Below the pieces are notes generated by a model, which was given only the letters and a program-made list of their open reading frames with translations, ran no database searches and was not told the DNA's origin. From positions 6,153,563-6,217,562 of the forward strand of contig JAJEKV010000014.1 of assembly GCA_021234155.1 (NCBI GenBank): a DNA stretch of 64,000 bases, read 5' to 3'. Position 1 is the stretch's first letter. Each line of letters starts with the position of its first letter. Origin of the DNA: Isoetes taiwanensis (Eukaryota > Streptophyta > Lycopodiopsida > Isoetales > Isoetaceae). Both the position numbers and the translations under genes were made by a program. Below are positions 1-13,029 of this stretch, piece after piece.

Positions 1-1169
1 CGCCCCGCAGGCTGCCTGCAGGAAGATCGAGAACAAAATCATCACAAAAACTGCACTCCATAGCTGATCCATCTTCCCCAGAACTACGCACAGAATGCCT
101 CCCATTGTCTGGATCACCCACAGATTCCAAATCCGGCCTCTCATCCCAAATTTCCGGTTTAGAATGTCGGAAATTACACCTCCTAGCGGCCTGGAGAATA
201 TATTCATCAGCCCAAACACAGCTGCAATCGTTCCCGCGATGTCTAGATTCATATCAAAGCGGTCGTAGAAGTAATTGGCGATAATGTTATCCACTGTCAG
301 CTCTATTCCGAAACAGTAGCCATAGGATAGAGCGAAGATCCATGTTCTGTAGTTGGTCACAGCGTTGATCATCACCTGCAACAAAAGGTTTTTTACTTTG
401 ATAAACAGAAGGAAAATGCGACGGGCAGGGGGAGAAATTAAACCTTGGAAAAATCGTCTTTCGGTTTCTCGCCTGATTTCTTCAATTCCCTGTAGTTGCC
501 GTCGGGCAGATCTTGACCAAGGAACAGAACAATGAGGGCCAGGACTATATGGGCAGTGCCTGGGATGAAGAACGCAATTCGCCATGCCGTGTAATTCTCG
601 GCCCCAATATGCTGGATAACCTTGTAGATCAAAGGCATAAGCAGCTGCGTTGCTCCTCCGCCCAAATTGCCCCATCCTGCAGCAAAAGCATTGGCAGTGC
701 CCACGATTTTGGGATCAAACATCTTGCTCATCCAAAATTGGCACGAAACAAAAGTAGCCAGGGAAAATCCGATCATAAATCGGACAATTATGAAACCGTT
801 TACAGTAGAAACCACTGCCATGGAAAAAACTGCTGGGGCGGTGATCATCATGAGACAGGCACATCCATAACGAGGGCCTAGGATGTCACAGACTGGACCC
901 ATTACGATACGCGAGAAAATGGAGCCTGATACAGACGCGATTCCGGCATGGCCGATGTCCCATTTTGTGAGATTCAGATTATCCCTGATCACTGGAATCA
1001 GAGGAGGAGCTGCAAATGTGGATATGAAGCAGGTGAAAAAGGAAAGCCATGACAGCTGATAGCTTAACATGTGCGGCCTCGCAAATGAATATAGCCTGAT
1101 CTTAGTCGCTTTGTGCTCCTCATCTACTGGCAGTGCGAATTTACGCCCATCTCCCTCCATCGATCCCAT
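1..1169 (-). CDS. NRT2: NRT2 high-affinity nitrate transporter, 5' two exons (3' end outside window)
   Basis: Plasma-membrane proton/nitrate symporter of the NNP branch of the major facilitator superfamily (family knowledge). Exon 1 is 444-1169 (242 codons, starting [11 protein letters not shown]). Exon 2 is 1-375 (125 codons, open to the window edge). The 68-bp intron 376-443 has a GT donor after AAG and a TTGTTGCAG acceptor, phase 0. Residues about 163-172 read [10 protein letters not shown], the NNP nitrate signature. Residues 91-100 carry the MFS loop motif [10 protein letters not shown]. Exon 2 has the second-half motif [13 protein letters not shown] followed by GMRGR. Several hydrophobic membrane segments are visible. 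The 367 residues present are about two thirds of the usual length of roughly 500-530, and no break is seen. The first ATG of the open frame was chosen because it lies about 90 bp below a TATA box and the N-terminus looks like other NRT2 proteins. Activity of NRT2 proteins usually needs an NAR2 partner, which is not in this window. Confidence 0.95.
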
Positions 1170-1258
1170 ACTTGTCTGATCCCTCCAACCAATCAGCCAA
1201 TCAGACGACCTTGATTCTGCTCCTGCAAAATGTTGCTGAATCTATGAGCTGAATTGCT

Positions 1259-1268
1259 TATATTTATA
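1259..1268 (-). promoter_or_regulatory. TATA box of the NRT2 gene
   Basis: On the minus strand this reads TATAAATATA, 90-99 bp upstream of the NRT2 start codon at 1169. This would give a 5' leader of about 60 bp. Seen directly; its function is inferred from motif and distance. Confidence 0.6.
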
Positions 1269-1269
1269 G

Positions 1270-1950
1270 TAGCAGTAGTAGAAAACGAGCATACAGCCAA
1301 AAAAGGGCACAATCCCACAATTGTTAAACATTTGAGTACAAATTCAACGTGAGTAAATTAATTGTTTGTGTACAAGTTCAACGTTACCTTGATTCATTCA
1401 TCAGATTCTCAAGCAAGGCCACGATCTGGGAACGCTTTATTCGGGATTCCAAGATTCCCAGCTGAACAAACTCTAACATAGATCGAACAGACAATTAGGA
1501 GCTAAGTATGTTGCGGCTCGGCTCGGATCTCTTTTAGGTTGGATGAAAGGCCCCTTATTCACTCACATTTCCTTGCCCTTTCGTTCCACCAAATTATCTA
1601 TGCTTGCAAGTAGGAATCGTGTGACAACCTGGCAAATTCTCTACTTTACGCACCACGTATTTGACCAGCACATGCCTGATTTTACATCAAATTTGACCTG
1701 TATCTTGTTCTGGTGGAACAACTCAGAGAAATAAAAGCATGCCATCAATGGATCAGATTCAAGCAACGATTTCTAAGGCTTGTATTATTATTGATAATAA
1801 AAGAGTAAACTGGTGGGACAGACCACGCACCTAGTTTCATATTAGTAGTCATTGACATTAGCTGCTAACCATATACCACCTCATATACCACCTCACTTTG
1901 ATCATATTATTGATCCATGTTTTTGGTTTGCCCCGTGTGAAGAGGCAGTC
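1270..1950. other. NRT2 upstream intergenic DNA, no gene seen
   Basis: AT-rich sequence upstream of the NRT2 TATA box. A 63-codon open frame at 1543-1734 has no recognisable features. I see no further motif that I can support. Confidence 0.5.
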
Positions 1951-1954
1951 CATT

Positions 1955-2052
1955 AGGAATAAAATAGAATAGAATTACTTTTATCGTCACTGAGACTAAT
2001 CGGCCTATGGGACCCAATGAAAGAGCGCAACAGACTTAATAATGTCCGGAAG
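1955..2052 (-). mobile_element. LINE 3' tail fragment (copy 1)
   Basis: Read on the minus strand this is CCGGACATTATTAAG, then TGTTGCGCTC, then CATTGGG, then CATAGGCCGATTAGTCT, then GACGATAAAA, ending in TATTC/TTATTC pentamers. The same ordered blocks end the LINE at 19.7-21.1 kb and the one at 44.2-46.5 kb, so this is a severely 5'-truncated copy of that family inserted in reverse. No coding part remains. Confidence 0.75.
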
Positions 2053-2198
2053 AGGGTTACTTTTAGCATCTTAAAGCATCTTTGAAACATATGAAAAGAC
2101 CTAACCCCTATAATTTTTCTATCCGGAAGAGGGTTACTTTTAGCATCTTAAAGCATCTTTGAAACATATGAAAAGATCTAACCGCTATAATTTTTCTT
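2045..2198. repeat. Tandem duplication, 2 x 77 bp
   Basis: Two adjacent copies start with TCCGGAAGAGGGTTAC at 2045 and 2122 and differ at only a few positions. The repeat abuts, and slightly overlaps, the reversed LINE tail. No coding content. Confidence 0.85.
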
Positions 2199-2199
2199 T

Positions 2200-5100
2200 C
2201 CTTTTTTAGTCATGTAATTTTCGATGTGATCGTGGGCAAAAAAACTCAAGAATAAAAACCATATTTTGCCCTAATTATTTCAATAACATCGAAAGAGAGA
2301 GGAGGTGGTTAACTTCCCCCTCACTCCGAGAGGGTTTTTTCCATAACTCACGTGAGGGGGAGGTTGACCTCCCTTAACCACAGGCCTGAGCGAGTTGATT
2401 CTCCATTTCATTTCTCCTTTGCTTCTTTTGCCATTTCTGTATACACCGACGGGTAGGAGCAATTTTCAAGAACAGGGTAGGAGCTTTTGCATATTTATGA
2501 TTTCTAATATGTCAATCCAATAGCTCTTAAGCAAGAAATTCAAAAACCCATTTGCAGGGAAGAACCTACAAGGCATTACAGAGGCATTGAAAGAAGACCT
2601 GGGGAAAATTTGCCACAAAAATTAGAGATTCAAGACGTCAATGAGCTTGGATATGGCTGGGTACTTTTGATACGACAAAAGATGCCACTTTCGCATATGA
2701 TCGAGCTACATTTTCCACGCATGGCTATAGAGCTCTTCTTATTTTTTCTCATTTGATCAATTCCAAACCAAAGGAAGAAGAATAGGCTGCAAAATCGAGC
2801 CCGGCTAGTGGCATTTCTTTTGCCAGTTCCGACGGACCAGGATCAGAGTTGCTCTTCCAGAAAGAGAAAATGAGAGGATGGCTATGGTGTTTCTGTAAAA
2901 AAAAATGGTAGAACTAGCAATAGTCAGTCTAGTCTAGTATTAGCTCTGGCAAACCTATTATTCTTGAGTTTGGTGATGATTGTATGGAAATGATGCTCCA
3001 GGTACTAATTTTCTCCAAGGCTTGCCGGATCTGCTGATGCCATAATAGAGTATCTGTTGTAAGAAATGTTATTCGAAAACGAATATTCGAAAGATTATGG
3101 TAATAATTCGTGGAATATTCCTTAAAATAGAATATTCAAAAAATTACTGTGATAATTCGTGGAATATTTTTTAAAATGCGAACATTCTAAAAATTCTTCG
3201 ATAGAAAACAATCAACATCCAATGGTGGAGAACGGTCAGATTCAAATAACTTGCGAGGGCCAGTTGTTAAAGAGAGAGCGCGGATAACAAGGGTTAGTCC
3301 AAATACACACTTGTATGTATGTTAGACCACTTCATATGCTTTACCCATTTTTACATCGTATACGTATAAAGTCCTAAACATTATATATATACCCCCTTTA
3401 GTGTATCTCTCAAACTTTAGAACCCCCCTCCAAATTGAGTGCCAGCCAATGCGCTCACTCCAGTAGCTTCGGCGAGGCTATAACACCTCACTTTACATCT
3501 TCAGGTTAGTGCATCTCCCTCCCTTACCTCCCCTCCCCCGTTTGTGCTTTATCGGCCTTGTTAATTTGGGATTTTCTGGAAAATGTTTTTGGAATTTTTT
3601 TATAATTAATTTTTTAAGATTTTGAGAGTCCTGGCCATCGGAGAAAATTCCTGATTTTTCAAAAATTATAGAATTTTTCCCGAATGATTTTGGCTTCTTC
3701 AATTTTTTCCTTAATTCGTTCGAGATGCTATACTGCATGATGCCACACACAAACCACATGCAAGTTTGTGGCATCTAGGAAGATATATTCAGAGGGTTTT
3801 TCTCTGCGGCAAGGAGTGCATCCAAAAGGAGTGCATGCCATATTTGTGGCCACTACCCCGTGTTTGATTCAAACTGCGACTTGGTTTCTTTTCAAATGGC
3901 CCAACGGATTCTGTGACACAGTGTGAGAATAAGAGTTCAGTGGGGTTATTGCGAATTGCAAAGGAGCCATTAAAGGATCGTGCAAAAAATATTCTAATCA
4001 GGTAAGATTCTTCTTTTAGAGCTCTAAATCCTAATCGAAGCTCAAATATTTTAACTAGCATATGATGTGATCTTATTTTAGACCTGTTATAGCATCAAAT
4101 ATTAATACATGCATTTCTATAGCTGCTTAAATGAAGGCCAATACAATACATATGAACTTTTTATTTTAAGGATCAAAATTTGGTTGCTTATGTGCTATGC
4201 CGTATGAGTTGGAGCAATTACCTTATGTGTTTATACTTAGACTATAGTCTGGGCACCAACGTCTATCTGTGAAGTTGTCCAGCCTCTATATGTGAAGTGA
4301 TAAATCAGGTATGCCGCTCACATCTGAAACATTTGTTCTATATTTGTTTAGATTCCAGTTGTAGACAGGCTATATATGTGCGCAGGTTCTAGCGCTTAGT
4401 TGTTCCTAATACCTTTTGTACGTTGTTCCATATGTTCTTTGCAAAGGGTCTTTTTGCATGTTACTGCCCTGTATTTTCTAATAAAGATCATTTGGAAGTT
4501 TAAAGCTCTTCGAATACTTCCTTCAAAGTGTTGCAAACCATGGAGTTTGGTACTGCATCATTAATTGGACAATCTCAAACTCCATGATGCTATTCTTTTG
4601 ATGTTGAGTTGAAACACTAAAGCTAGCTTCTTCAAGGTAGGTTTCTTTATCCGACCTATTTTTAGAGATGGTAGAAATATGGGCTGACCATTCTCTTAAA
4701 TTAATGATCTGTCAGCCTTTTATGTCCATCAAGATAACAAGGAAGCAGTGGGACTTGAGAAGAAAATGATTCAAAGCTTAAAAGGTTACTCTTACCACCA
4801 TTTTCAAAGCACGTTATGGAGTTCATAGTTATCAGAAGGCAAGTTGATCCATGCTCATAACATTACAACAATTGGGACACCTATAGTTCTAGGTACAACC
4901 ATTCGGCAATAAGTATAGAAATTATAATAGTGGAAAATTTTTGATGATTTGCTTCCATTCGATGCAGTGTCTTGAATGTGCATAATTTGAGCTTATGTAG
5001 AGCAATTTGTAACAGACAGCAATGGCCTTTCAGTTGTGGTATAAAGTTCAAGAAAGACGAATGTAATCAACTTTGCCAGCATATTGAACAGATGCGGATC

Positions 5101-7010
5101 TATGGGATATACATACCCATTTGTTTTAAATATATTCCCAATGCAAAAGACAGAATGCATGACATCCTTCAAGATGATTCTACAATTAGCTTTAAATGTT
5201 CTTTCTTCCAAAGTAACTCAGTATTGTTTTTTAAAAAGTGGTATTTCGGCATTCATTAGATTGTAGATGTTTTGGGATATAGCTTTTAGGCTACAAAGTA
5301 AGTGTTTTTTAAAAATGTGGTATTCCAGACATTCATTAGATTATAGTAGATGTTACGGAATATAGCTTACAAAGCTTTCAAGTTCTTGGGACATCTTTGG
5401 GGCAATTTAGACAAGTTCATTTATTTTTTATTGTCTTGAGTGCAATGCCACAATATATTTACCAGAGCTTGAAGAGGTCATTTTGTAGATATACTTACAA
5501 AATAAGGACCAATTCACAAATAATGTTTGGAGCTTGATAGGTTGATGTTTACTATGTATTGCAATTTATATGTCTCATAAATAAGTTTTATGGGTTCTTT
5601 GAAATGATCCAGGTAAAGTTTGATAATTATAATGGCTGTGTGTTGCATAATTCTCCTGGAAATAATAGTAGATTTGTTTGTTTAGATATGATGGTGCACC
5701 GAAGGAAATGGTGTAAGGTCTCACAAGATGTGGTTTAGATCAATTGTTGATTGGGATTACTATTGTCAAAGACTAAATACATCTATGTTACTATTCCTGC
5801 AACAATGCAAAAGGTCTATTGCCGGATCTGCAACGCCATGTCAAGAGATTATTAATTTGCTACCTATACGAGTCTCAAAATGCATGTTTCATTCATCTTC
5901 TTTATATAGGTTGCCTACCTAGTTCCACGAGTTGCACAGCTAGATTGGCTTTGGAAAAAGATCCACAAAACAGGCGATAAGTTTTGACAAAACAGCGTTT
6001 TAGATTTATTTTTTCAGAAAAAATTAGTTGAAGATGGGACAGTTTGAGATTTAAAGTATCTATATGGAAGCGAGAATTTTAAAGGCATGTCAGTTCTACA
6101 AAAAACTGTAACTTTCATTGACCATCTAACTTCAAACTCTTATCTTCATCCTAGCCTAGCCCCGACAAACATGCAGATTACGACACCTGGCTTACTCAAA
6201 AAAACGTAACGGAAGCATGGAATGTTTCAAATCTTAACTTTTTTTTATCTACAAGGGAAATGGGGTCCAGTGTACCTACAATTTTCTTCATTTCTTTCTA
6301 AGGCTGCCCCTTGCCAGTCAAGTAAGAGTGCATTGGCAACTTTCTTCATTTCTTTCTAAAGTTGCCCAATTGCCAGTCAGGTAAGAGTGCGTTGGGGCTC
6401 CATCAGCTTTAAAAGCCATTTTAGTCGTAATAAGAAACCACCCCTTCTAGCAAGACGCTTGGATTGAACGGGATATTTCGTCTCCTCTGTAATTTGGGTA
6501 TGGCATTGATGGGACCCCTTCTAGCTGGCCTAGAATCTTAACTACCTGCATGAACCCCAGTTTATTCACGTGTTTCAGTGCCTCAAAAAGGGTGCTAGAT
6601 AATATATTCGATTGCTTTACTGCTTAGAAACTTGAATTATTACGATTTGAGATATATATGGACTTGCAAAAAGTCCATATTTACTGAAACTGTGCTTTTT
6701 CTCACGATTTCTTCAATCCACAAAGTTTCCTACTCAACCACATGAGCCCTTTGGTCTTGTGGAAATAGAGGCCAAATAATTGCTATAAACAAATGCATGA
6801 AAGTAACCCGTGCTGTCAAAGCTGATAGGCAAGTTTGTAGAGAATCAGTGTAAGCATTGGGCCAAGAGTTAAAAAGATGGTCCTCTTAGTAAAGGTTATT
6901 ATAAATCCGTAGAAGTTGTATCAATAGGTTGTGTACAACGTCGTATTTGGTGCAACCAACTATGTTATTACTTGGAACATTGACGTGCAGAGTTAGAAAA
7001 TCATTTTACA
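2200..7010. other. Intergenic AT-rich region with short tandem duplications
   Basis: No protein family is recognised here; open frames are below 100 codons and look random. Local structure consists of two 49-bp copies at 3081-3178 built on GAATATTC and AATTCGTGG, two copies of about 79 bp at 5224-5375 (TTCATTAGATTRTAG core), and two 58-bp copies at 6284-6400 (TTCTTCATTTCTTTCTAA core). Each pair is adjacent and diverged, as expected from replication slippage or template switching in neutral DNA. Confidence 0.6.
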
Positions 7011-7040
7011 CTAGAAACGTGTGCCCGGCGATGCCGGGCA
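7011..7040 (-). mobile_element. Helitron 3' terminus (hairpin plus CTAG)
   Basis: The minus strand reads a perfect 8-bp stem with a 3-nt loop (TGCCCGGC-ATC-GCCGGGCA, 7022-7040), then CACGTTT, then CTAG at 7014-7011, followed by T. A GC-rich hairpin about 10 nt before CTRR with insertion next to T is the defining 3' end of Helitron rolling-circle transposons (family knowledge). The element would extend toward higher coordinates. A possible 5' end is the minus-strand A/TCTATACTT at about 9326, giving some 2.3 kb, but this is weak. No Rep/helicase coding sequence is seen, so it would be non-autonomous. Confidence 0.6.
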
Positions 7041-10000
7041 TCAGTCATGGATGTGTGGAATGGGTAGACGTAAAATGTATGTAGCTGGAGTTAAAAGCAC
7101 TAAATGTTATTGTGTCTATTGTTATATTAGTTATTGTAAAATATAGAAATAAAAGTCCTAAATCCTCAATAAATATTTACTAAAACCCATGGTTACAAAA
7201 GCTAACTTGCTACTTCCAAAGAAAAAACATAAAACTTGAAAATAACGTGCCCAAAATTGTCCCAAAAACTGCATTTCCAAAAATGGCCATGTTGATTCAT
7301 TTTCAGAGCATGAATGTAACATTTCTCTTGTGTTAAAGTTAGCAAATTTTTTTTTTAATGCACAGGATCCTTCATGGCAAATTGCATGAGTCTATGCAAA
7401 CCCCTTGTTTATAGTCAAAATTCATTATAGTGAACTAATGTTACTGTCTATGTCTATGTAAGACACTGACATAGGATTATATTGTAATTGTGCCCTCCAT
7501 CGTCCTAGAATGTTAACAAATATGTTCAATTAGGCATTTCATATTTCAATGTCCAATAAAATGCATGATGCCACTTTTATCTTAATTCCAGGTCTCCGTA
7601 AACAAAAATTCATCTGGCTGCTACCAGCGAGCAAAGCAGCAGTGCCAAATGTTCATTCCAAGAACAACATGACTTAAGTAGGAGATATTGATACCAACAT
7701 CCATACGAAATGGTAAGACTTTTGGGAAGCGGCCACATAATTTAAAACGTACGCATATTTACATCCAAATAGTAATACCTTGCTATTGCAATCTTCCGAT
7801 ATCTTGTCGCTTGCATTTCTTGGGACTTAAAAGTGGCAATAATGAAGCTAATAATAAGCCTTTCTACCAAATTTATTAGCATAAACATACATCTAAGTAA
7901 GAGATAGTATAAGCAACATTTAATTATTCCACACCAACTGTACTTATTACTCAACTTGTGTTTCCTTACAATAAATCACTCTCATATTCTCTGAGAAACA
8001 CTATAATGTTCACTAAACTACATCAGTTTTGAATGGCAGACCTTTATAGCAAAAAACAGTGCAAATAAAAAGTTGCTGGATCAAGTTATACAGAGTTGAA
8101 CTTTTAGGCGATTTACAGCAAGGCCTATACAGAAACAGAAGCTCTGCATGACCTCTCAAAATGTAGGAAAATAATGCATTTCAGGGAAATCTACCAAAGC
8201 CAAAATCGAGTATAACAGGAAGAGATGGCTGCTAATATGAATCTCTTCTTCTTGGTCATTTCCTTCCTGTATTTGACATCAAAAATGAATGATAACATCA
8301 AAAACATCTTGAAGTTTGGTGCATTTGAAGCTCACAAATAGAACATACCTTCTTTTTTAGATTTTTGTGCGAGGAAAACGGCAAGTGATTGTCATCGGTG
8401 AGTATTTGATCAGACCAATTGCATCAAAGCTTAAATTCTAAGAAAAACATACCAGTCACACGTACCAGTCCAAAGCACCAGAAATATCCTCCCTAATAAT
8501 TATACCAATGCCTTTCCAAACTTGCCTGCAAAAATCAAGAGTTTAGAATGATATACTACAATTAACTATATAACATTTTAAGCATGTTCTTCTTAAATGC
8601 ACTAATGTTGAAGATTAGACAGGGACTCAAAACTGGAACCATTTGCATGGTATGTTGCATACCAAACTATTTAGAGTAATTACTCAAACTTTAATGGCAA
8701 ATCATTCCGAACCTTTTAGCACTCTGCTCTTGAAAAGCATTTCATGAAGCAATTCATGTAAGCAAACGTAGAAGACTCTGTTAAAAGACAGAAAAAATAT
8801 GTTGAAGTTTTTCTAACATTATAGCAGAAAACATAGAAGATTATAGGTAGAAAAATACCTGGAAGCTTTTCTACATTATCGAACGATAAAGAAGATAACA
8901 ATCACTGCCCTAAATCTTTTCATGATGCATAGATTGCATTGCTCTCCTGCTATGCACTATAGTGTGCCGGATATGGTACGAAGTATGAGGCGGTGATTTA
9001 TGTAGCCAAAGAAAACAATCATAAAACGCCATAAACATACAATGATATGCTTAAGAGTCCCTGTCATTGAAAGTCAGACGTGTTGCTAAATTTTGCAAAG
9101 CCAGAAAGAAAATGACCTTTTGAGTCACCAGAACACAGGAAAACATAAATGGTAAACTCTGTTAACTGGAAAGTATTATAGGAGATACCTTTCCAAGCAA
9201 TTTGTATGCCATGTGCCTTTAAGTATGCTTTGGTGAGGTAGACTGGCTTATAACCAGACGTTGAAGAGTGTAAGAGCTACATGAACCAGACGGTTACACC
9301 TGCATAAGATGACAATCAAGTATAGATACGTAAGTCCATAATCAGGAACAAAATACTGCTCAAGAAGAAGAGCATGCATCAAAAGGCCTGGAAGCTATGG
9401 TATTTGAAAGAAGAGATGGTACAAAAATTTTGATCTATCATAGCAAAGTAAGTTTTATTTAAGATCTTGCAGGTCTAAAACTTATCATCCGCAGCAGCCT
9501 GCACGCCAAAACCCCATGGAAAAGAGGGGAAATACATCTTCAAAATTGCAAAGGAGATACATTTACTCACGCTTTTTGGATAAATGCCTCCAACACCATT
9601 TCAGACTTGCATCTGAGGGCATGATAGAAGGCAAAGATGAAACGTCTCTGAAAGCACCCCTGTGAAATTGTATTCAAAAACTTGATGCAAAAACACGGGA
9701 AAAAATCAAATATAATCCTCCTCAACTTCTCGAACGCGCATTGTTGCTCATCGGGAACAAAATGGTCGTAGCATGGGATCTTTACATTGATCCAGGCGAT
9801 TGTCTAACGGCCCGGACAAAATAGCCGAAAGCCCTTCCTATACTCCTTCTGGTAAGGTGAAAGTTTTAAAATGCCATGGCCGATTAACCCCAAAATGCAA
9901 AGGAATTTTTTTTTAGCCCTTGGATATACCTGTTTGCTTGGGCGACCTGGCCATGGCGGATTAACCCCAAAATGCAAAGGCGACCTGTTTGCTTCAGCGA

Positions 10001-11040
10001 TCCTATGCGCTCTGCTGCTATACCGATTGCTCTAGCTCTTGCTATTTAAACTCCAGTGATTAATTCCCTGAATTGATATTGTCTCTCTCAATGCAACCAA
10101 CACCAGATAAATGCATAGGATAAGGTACACGGGTCATACCTGCTTCAACGACACCTCCTTGCTGCGAAATCAGCTTCAAAATGATAAAATCTGTGTGCTC
10201 GCTCTTCCATTTTAAACCTTGAAAGGAAATCATGGAAGCAAGAGGCGAATAATGAGAGTTGGAGGAGGAGAGTGAATCCTCTAACGGCCGGCTGTGCAGC
10301 GGGAGGCTGAAGAAAATTTTGAAATTTCTATGGAATAGCGCGTTAGCGTCGGGATAGCGTCCCGCAAGGGGAAAAGGGAACGCCGCATGCGGCGTTCCAT
10401 GCGGCGTTCCATGCGGCTGCACAGGCACATTCCCCAACACCTTACCAAAATAAAAAAGAAGATATGATTTCCTTAAAGAATTCCCTGTAGTTTAGATCTT
10501 GCCATGTCTGAAAATATCATGAGTTTTAAATCAATGGCACATGATAAAAATATAATTTGTGATGCATTATACCCTCGCGTAAACTTTTGTTGCTTCTTGA
10601 TATCCTATGGCACTCTTGCCATTATAATATCATCATTTTTTTTGGCAATGCAAATAGATAATGTGTTTAAGGATTTGAATGTGTGATTTTTATGTGCATG
10701 AATTTTTCACTCTTAATTGCTAACCCATCCTAATTTATTCTTTGACAACAATTAAAAATAGTCTAAGGATCGTTGATTTCATAATTGAACAGAAAAAAAA
10801 GGTATGTACATGTGTCAAGGTTGGCTTCCAGTGCCTCGCTTGAAGCATAGAGGAAAAAAGCAAAGAAGAGTAGGAACAAAGAAGTACGGAGAAGCCTCAG
10901 AGAATTGAATCTCCCCCAGCACGATCCCATTTCTTGTAAACAAGAAAATAGCAATTCATTGCATGCATTGTTGATTAACTCCTCTGGGTTTTCTATGCTA
11001 CTTAATTTCTATAGTTATGGTTCTTAAGGAGGTCCGAATC
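7041..11040. other. Region without recognisable genes, part possibly inside the Helitron
   Basis: No protein family is recognised. Two diverged 77-bp copies start at 9873 and 9950 with GCCATGGC followed by GATTAACCCCAAAATGC. At 10380-10430 a 12-bp unit ATGCGGCGTTCC is repeated about three times and gives the HGTPHGTPH stretch of a 126-codon minus-strand frame (10060-10440), which otherwise has no support. Confidence 0.5.
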
Positions 11041-11248
11041 CCAAGACTGCCATGGCAAATGGAACCGTCATCTTACTGCTAAATTTTTGGCCTTTTCATA
11101 TCAGCTTTGGTGATGTGCTCTATAAGTCTAACCCCAAAAACAGCATATGCTCTATGAAATCCGGCTTTCTATTTAAAAGCTGGTCTCTATTTCCTGCAAA
11201 CATTGACCTTCCAATAGTTGTAAATGTTTGGCAACAAGGACATCTATT

Positions 11249-12990
11249 TCATCTCCAAATCCCTAGATAACAAGAATCTGCTGATAATCCTGGACCCCAT
11301 ACTTCGCATCCGTATAACAAAACTGTCTGTACAAGCACACGAAATAAGGTGCGTTTCAGGCTGAAATTCCATATTTCTGCTTTTCCACTTTTACGCTGCA
11401 TGCTATATAATGCTTTCAAGCCTCCATAACAGCAGGATTCCAACTATGACCTTTGTCCACATGTATTCCTAAATATTTATATCTCCAACGGTTCTCCTTG
11501 GTAATAAAATTTAAGATGATCCACTTTATTTGCCCCAAAAACCATCATCTTAGTCTTTGACATATTTACCCGCATACCTTTTTCATCAAAAAAATAGGCC
11601 AATGCGTCTAAATGCTTTTGCGTGCCTACAATTGAGTGGGGAAAAAAAACCACGACGTCCGCAATTGAGTACCTTCCCCACCATATTCTACTATCCAATT
11701 CTCTAATTGGTCTATAAACAAACCAAATAGAATGGGCGACAAAGGACACCTTTGCTTCACTCCAATGTTGCTTTCCACTACCTCTGCACAATGTTCAATG
11801 TAAAGGAAAGATAATTGCACCAAGACTTTCGCATAGAGTATTTTCACTGTCTGTCGAAGTTCAATTGGTACCCCCAAGGTTTCCATTCTTTCCCACAAAT
11901 TTTCACGAGACACTATGTCGAATGCTTTGGTATAGTCAACAAAAAGGGCATATAGTGGCTTTTTCTTCCCCTTAACTGAATCGGTCATAGTGTGCAAAGA
12001 GACCAAGTGGTCTATTGTGGATTTTTTAGGCTTAAAGCTTGCTTGCCCAATGGCTCTAACATTATACTCTTTTGTCCAAACACTCAGTTTACAATTCAAC
12101 ATGGCAGCAAATAACTTGGCGTATATATCTCCATTTTTGTGGAGAGGGATAGCTATTTAGTTGCCAAGTGCGTGGAAAGCTTTCACCCAAGACAGAGTTA
12201 AATAGTGACAATAATGTTATATGTACAGAATTACCTGCCCATTTAAATATTTCTACCACCAACCCTAATGCATCGGCCGCTTTCCCACTGGCAAGCTTAC
12301 TTAACCCTTCTTCTAGATCTTCCAACGTGAAGCACCACTTTCCATCCTGCAAACATTCAATATTACGGAGTTCATTAACATTTGGCATATGATAGAGTTT
12401 ATGCACTTGGCCAATCAGCGCCGTTGGGTCCAAGCGAGTCTCCTCCTGCATTTTAGGCTTAAGCTCCTTCCAAAACCGTTTGGGATCCACTATAGTGTCT
12501 TTTATCAGGTCTTTCTCTCTGATATACATGTTTTTTCTTTTTTGATTTAGTCCACGCCACATATTCTTTTTTGAGCTTCTGCCTATCTGTTTCTTTTGCT
12601 CTTTTATACGCTTCTCTTTTTGCCTTGCATGATACATCAAACCAACTATTACAGGGCAATCCTTTCAACTTTCTACCTGAGAGGAAAGCAATCGGTAGCA
12701 ACATCCAATACCAGTTCTGCCAAATTTTTACTCAATGCATCAGTATCCCTAGGCCAGCTTATCTCAGATGCTCTTGTTTCCATAAATCTCTCTGCCAGTA
12801 TAAAACAAGTCATCTAATGCATCATCTGATAATAATGCATTGTCCTCCCCTACCCCCCCAAGCCCACCCCATCCCACACCACACCACAATCTCCTCTTCA
12901 TCCACCTTCTTCACATCCATTGTGTTCAAACATCCATCCCTATATTCTAGAATATTTAATATATATGCCCCAATCTGGACACCTGGAAGA
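11249..12990 (-). mobile_element. LINE-A: decayed non-LTR retrotransposon (RT region)
   Basis: A minus-strand reverse-transcriptase region in several frames. Order on the minus strand: a linker with GLPCNSWFDVSCKAKREAY (about 12650); an RT N-terminal block ending FPRTWQLN (about 12180); the RT core with VDYTKAFDIVSRENLW (about 11940-11893) and GVKQRCPLSPILFG (about 11763-11722); the catalytic loop, which reads IADVVVFF at about 11660 so the second Asp of the usual xADD is missing; KTKMMVFG; and LLYGCEVWGPGL (about 11310). Frame changes and the damaged active site make it non-functional. The 3' end below about 11250 is not clearly recognisable. It belongs to the same group as LINE-B next to it. 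Confidence 0.85.
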
Positions 12991-13029
12991 TAAAAAAGGC
13001 CAATAAGTGTATGATCCTACATATCATAA

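Noticed and set aside
438-881. Plus-strand open frames over the NRT2 exon
   Set aside because: They are antisense shadows of the nitrate transporter coding sequence.
10060-10440. A 126-codon frame with HGTPHGTPH repeat as a gene
   Set aside because: The repeat comes from a short 12-bp tandem duplication, and the rest shows no conserved features or splice context.
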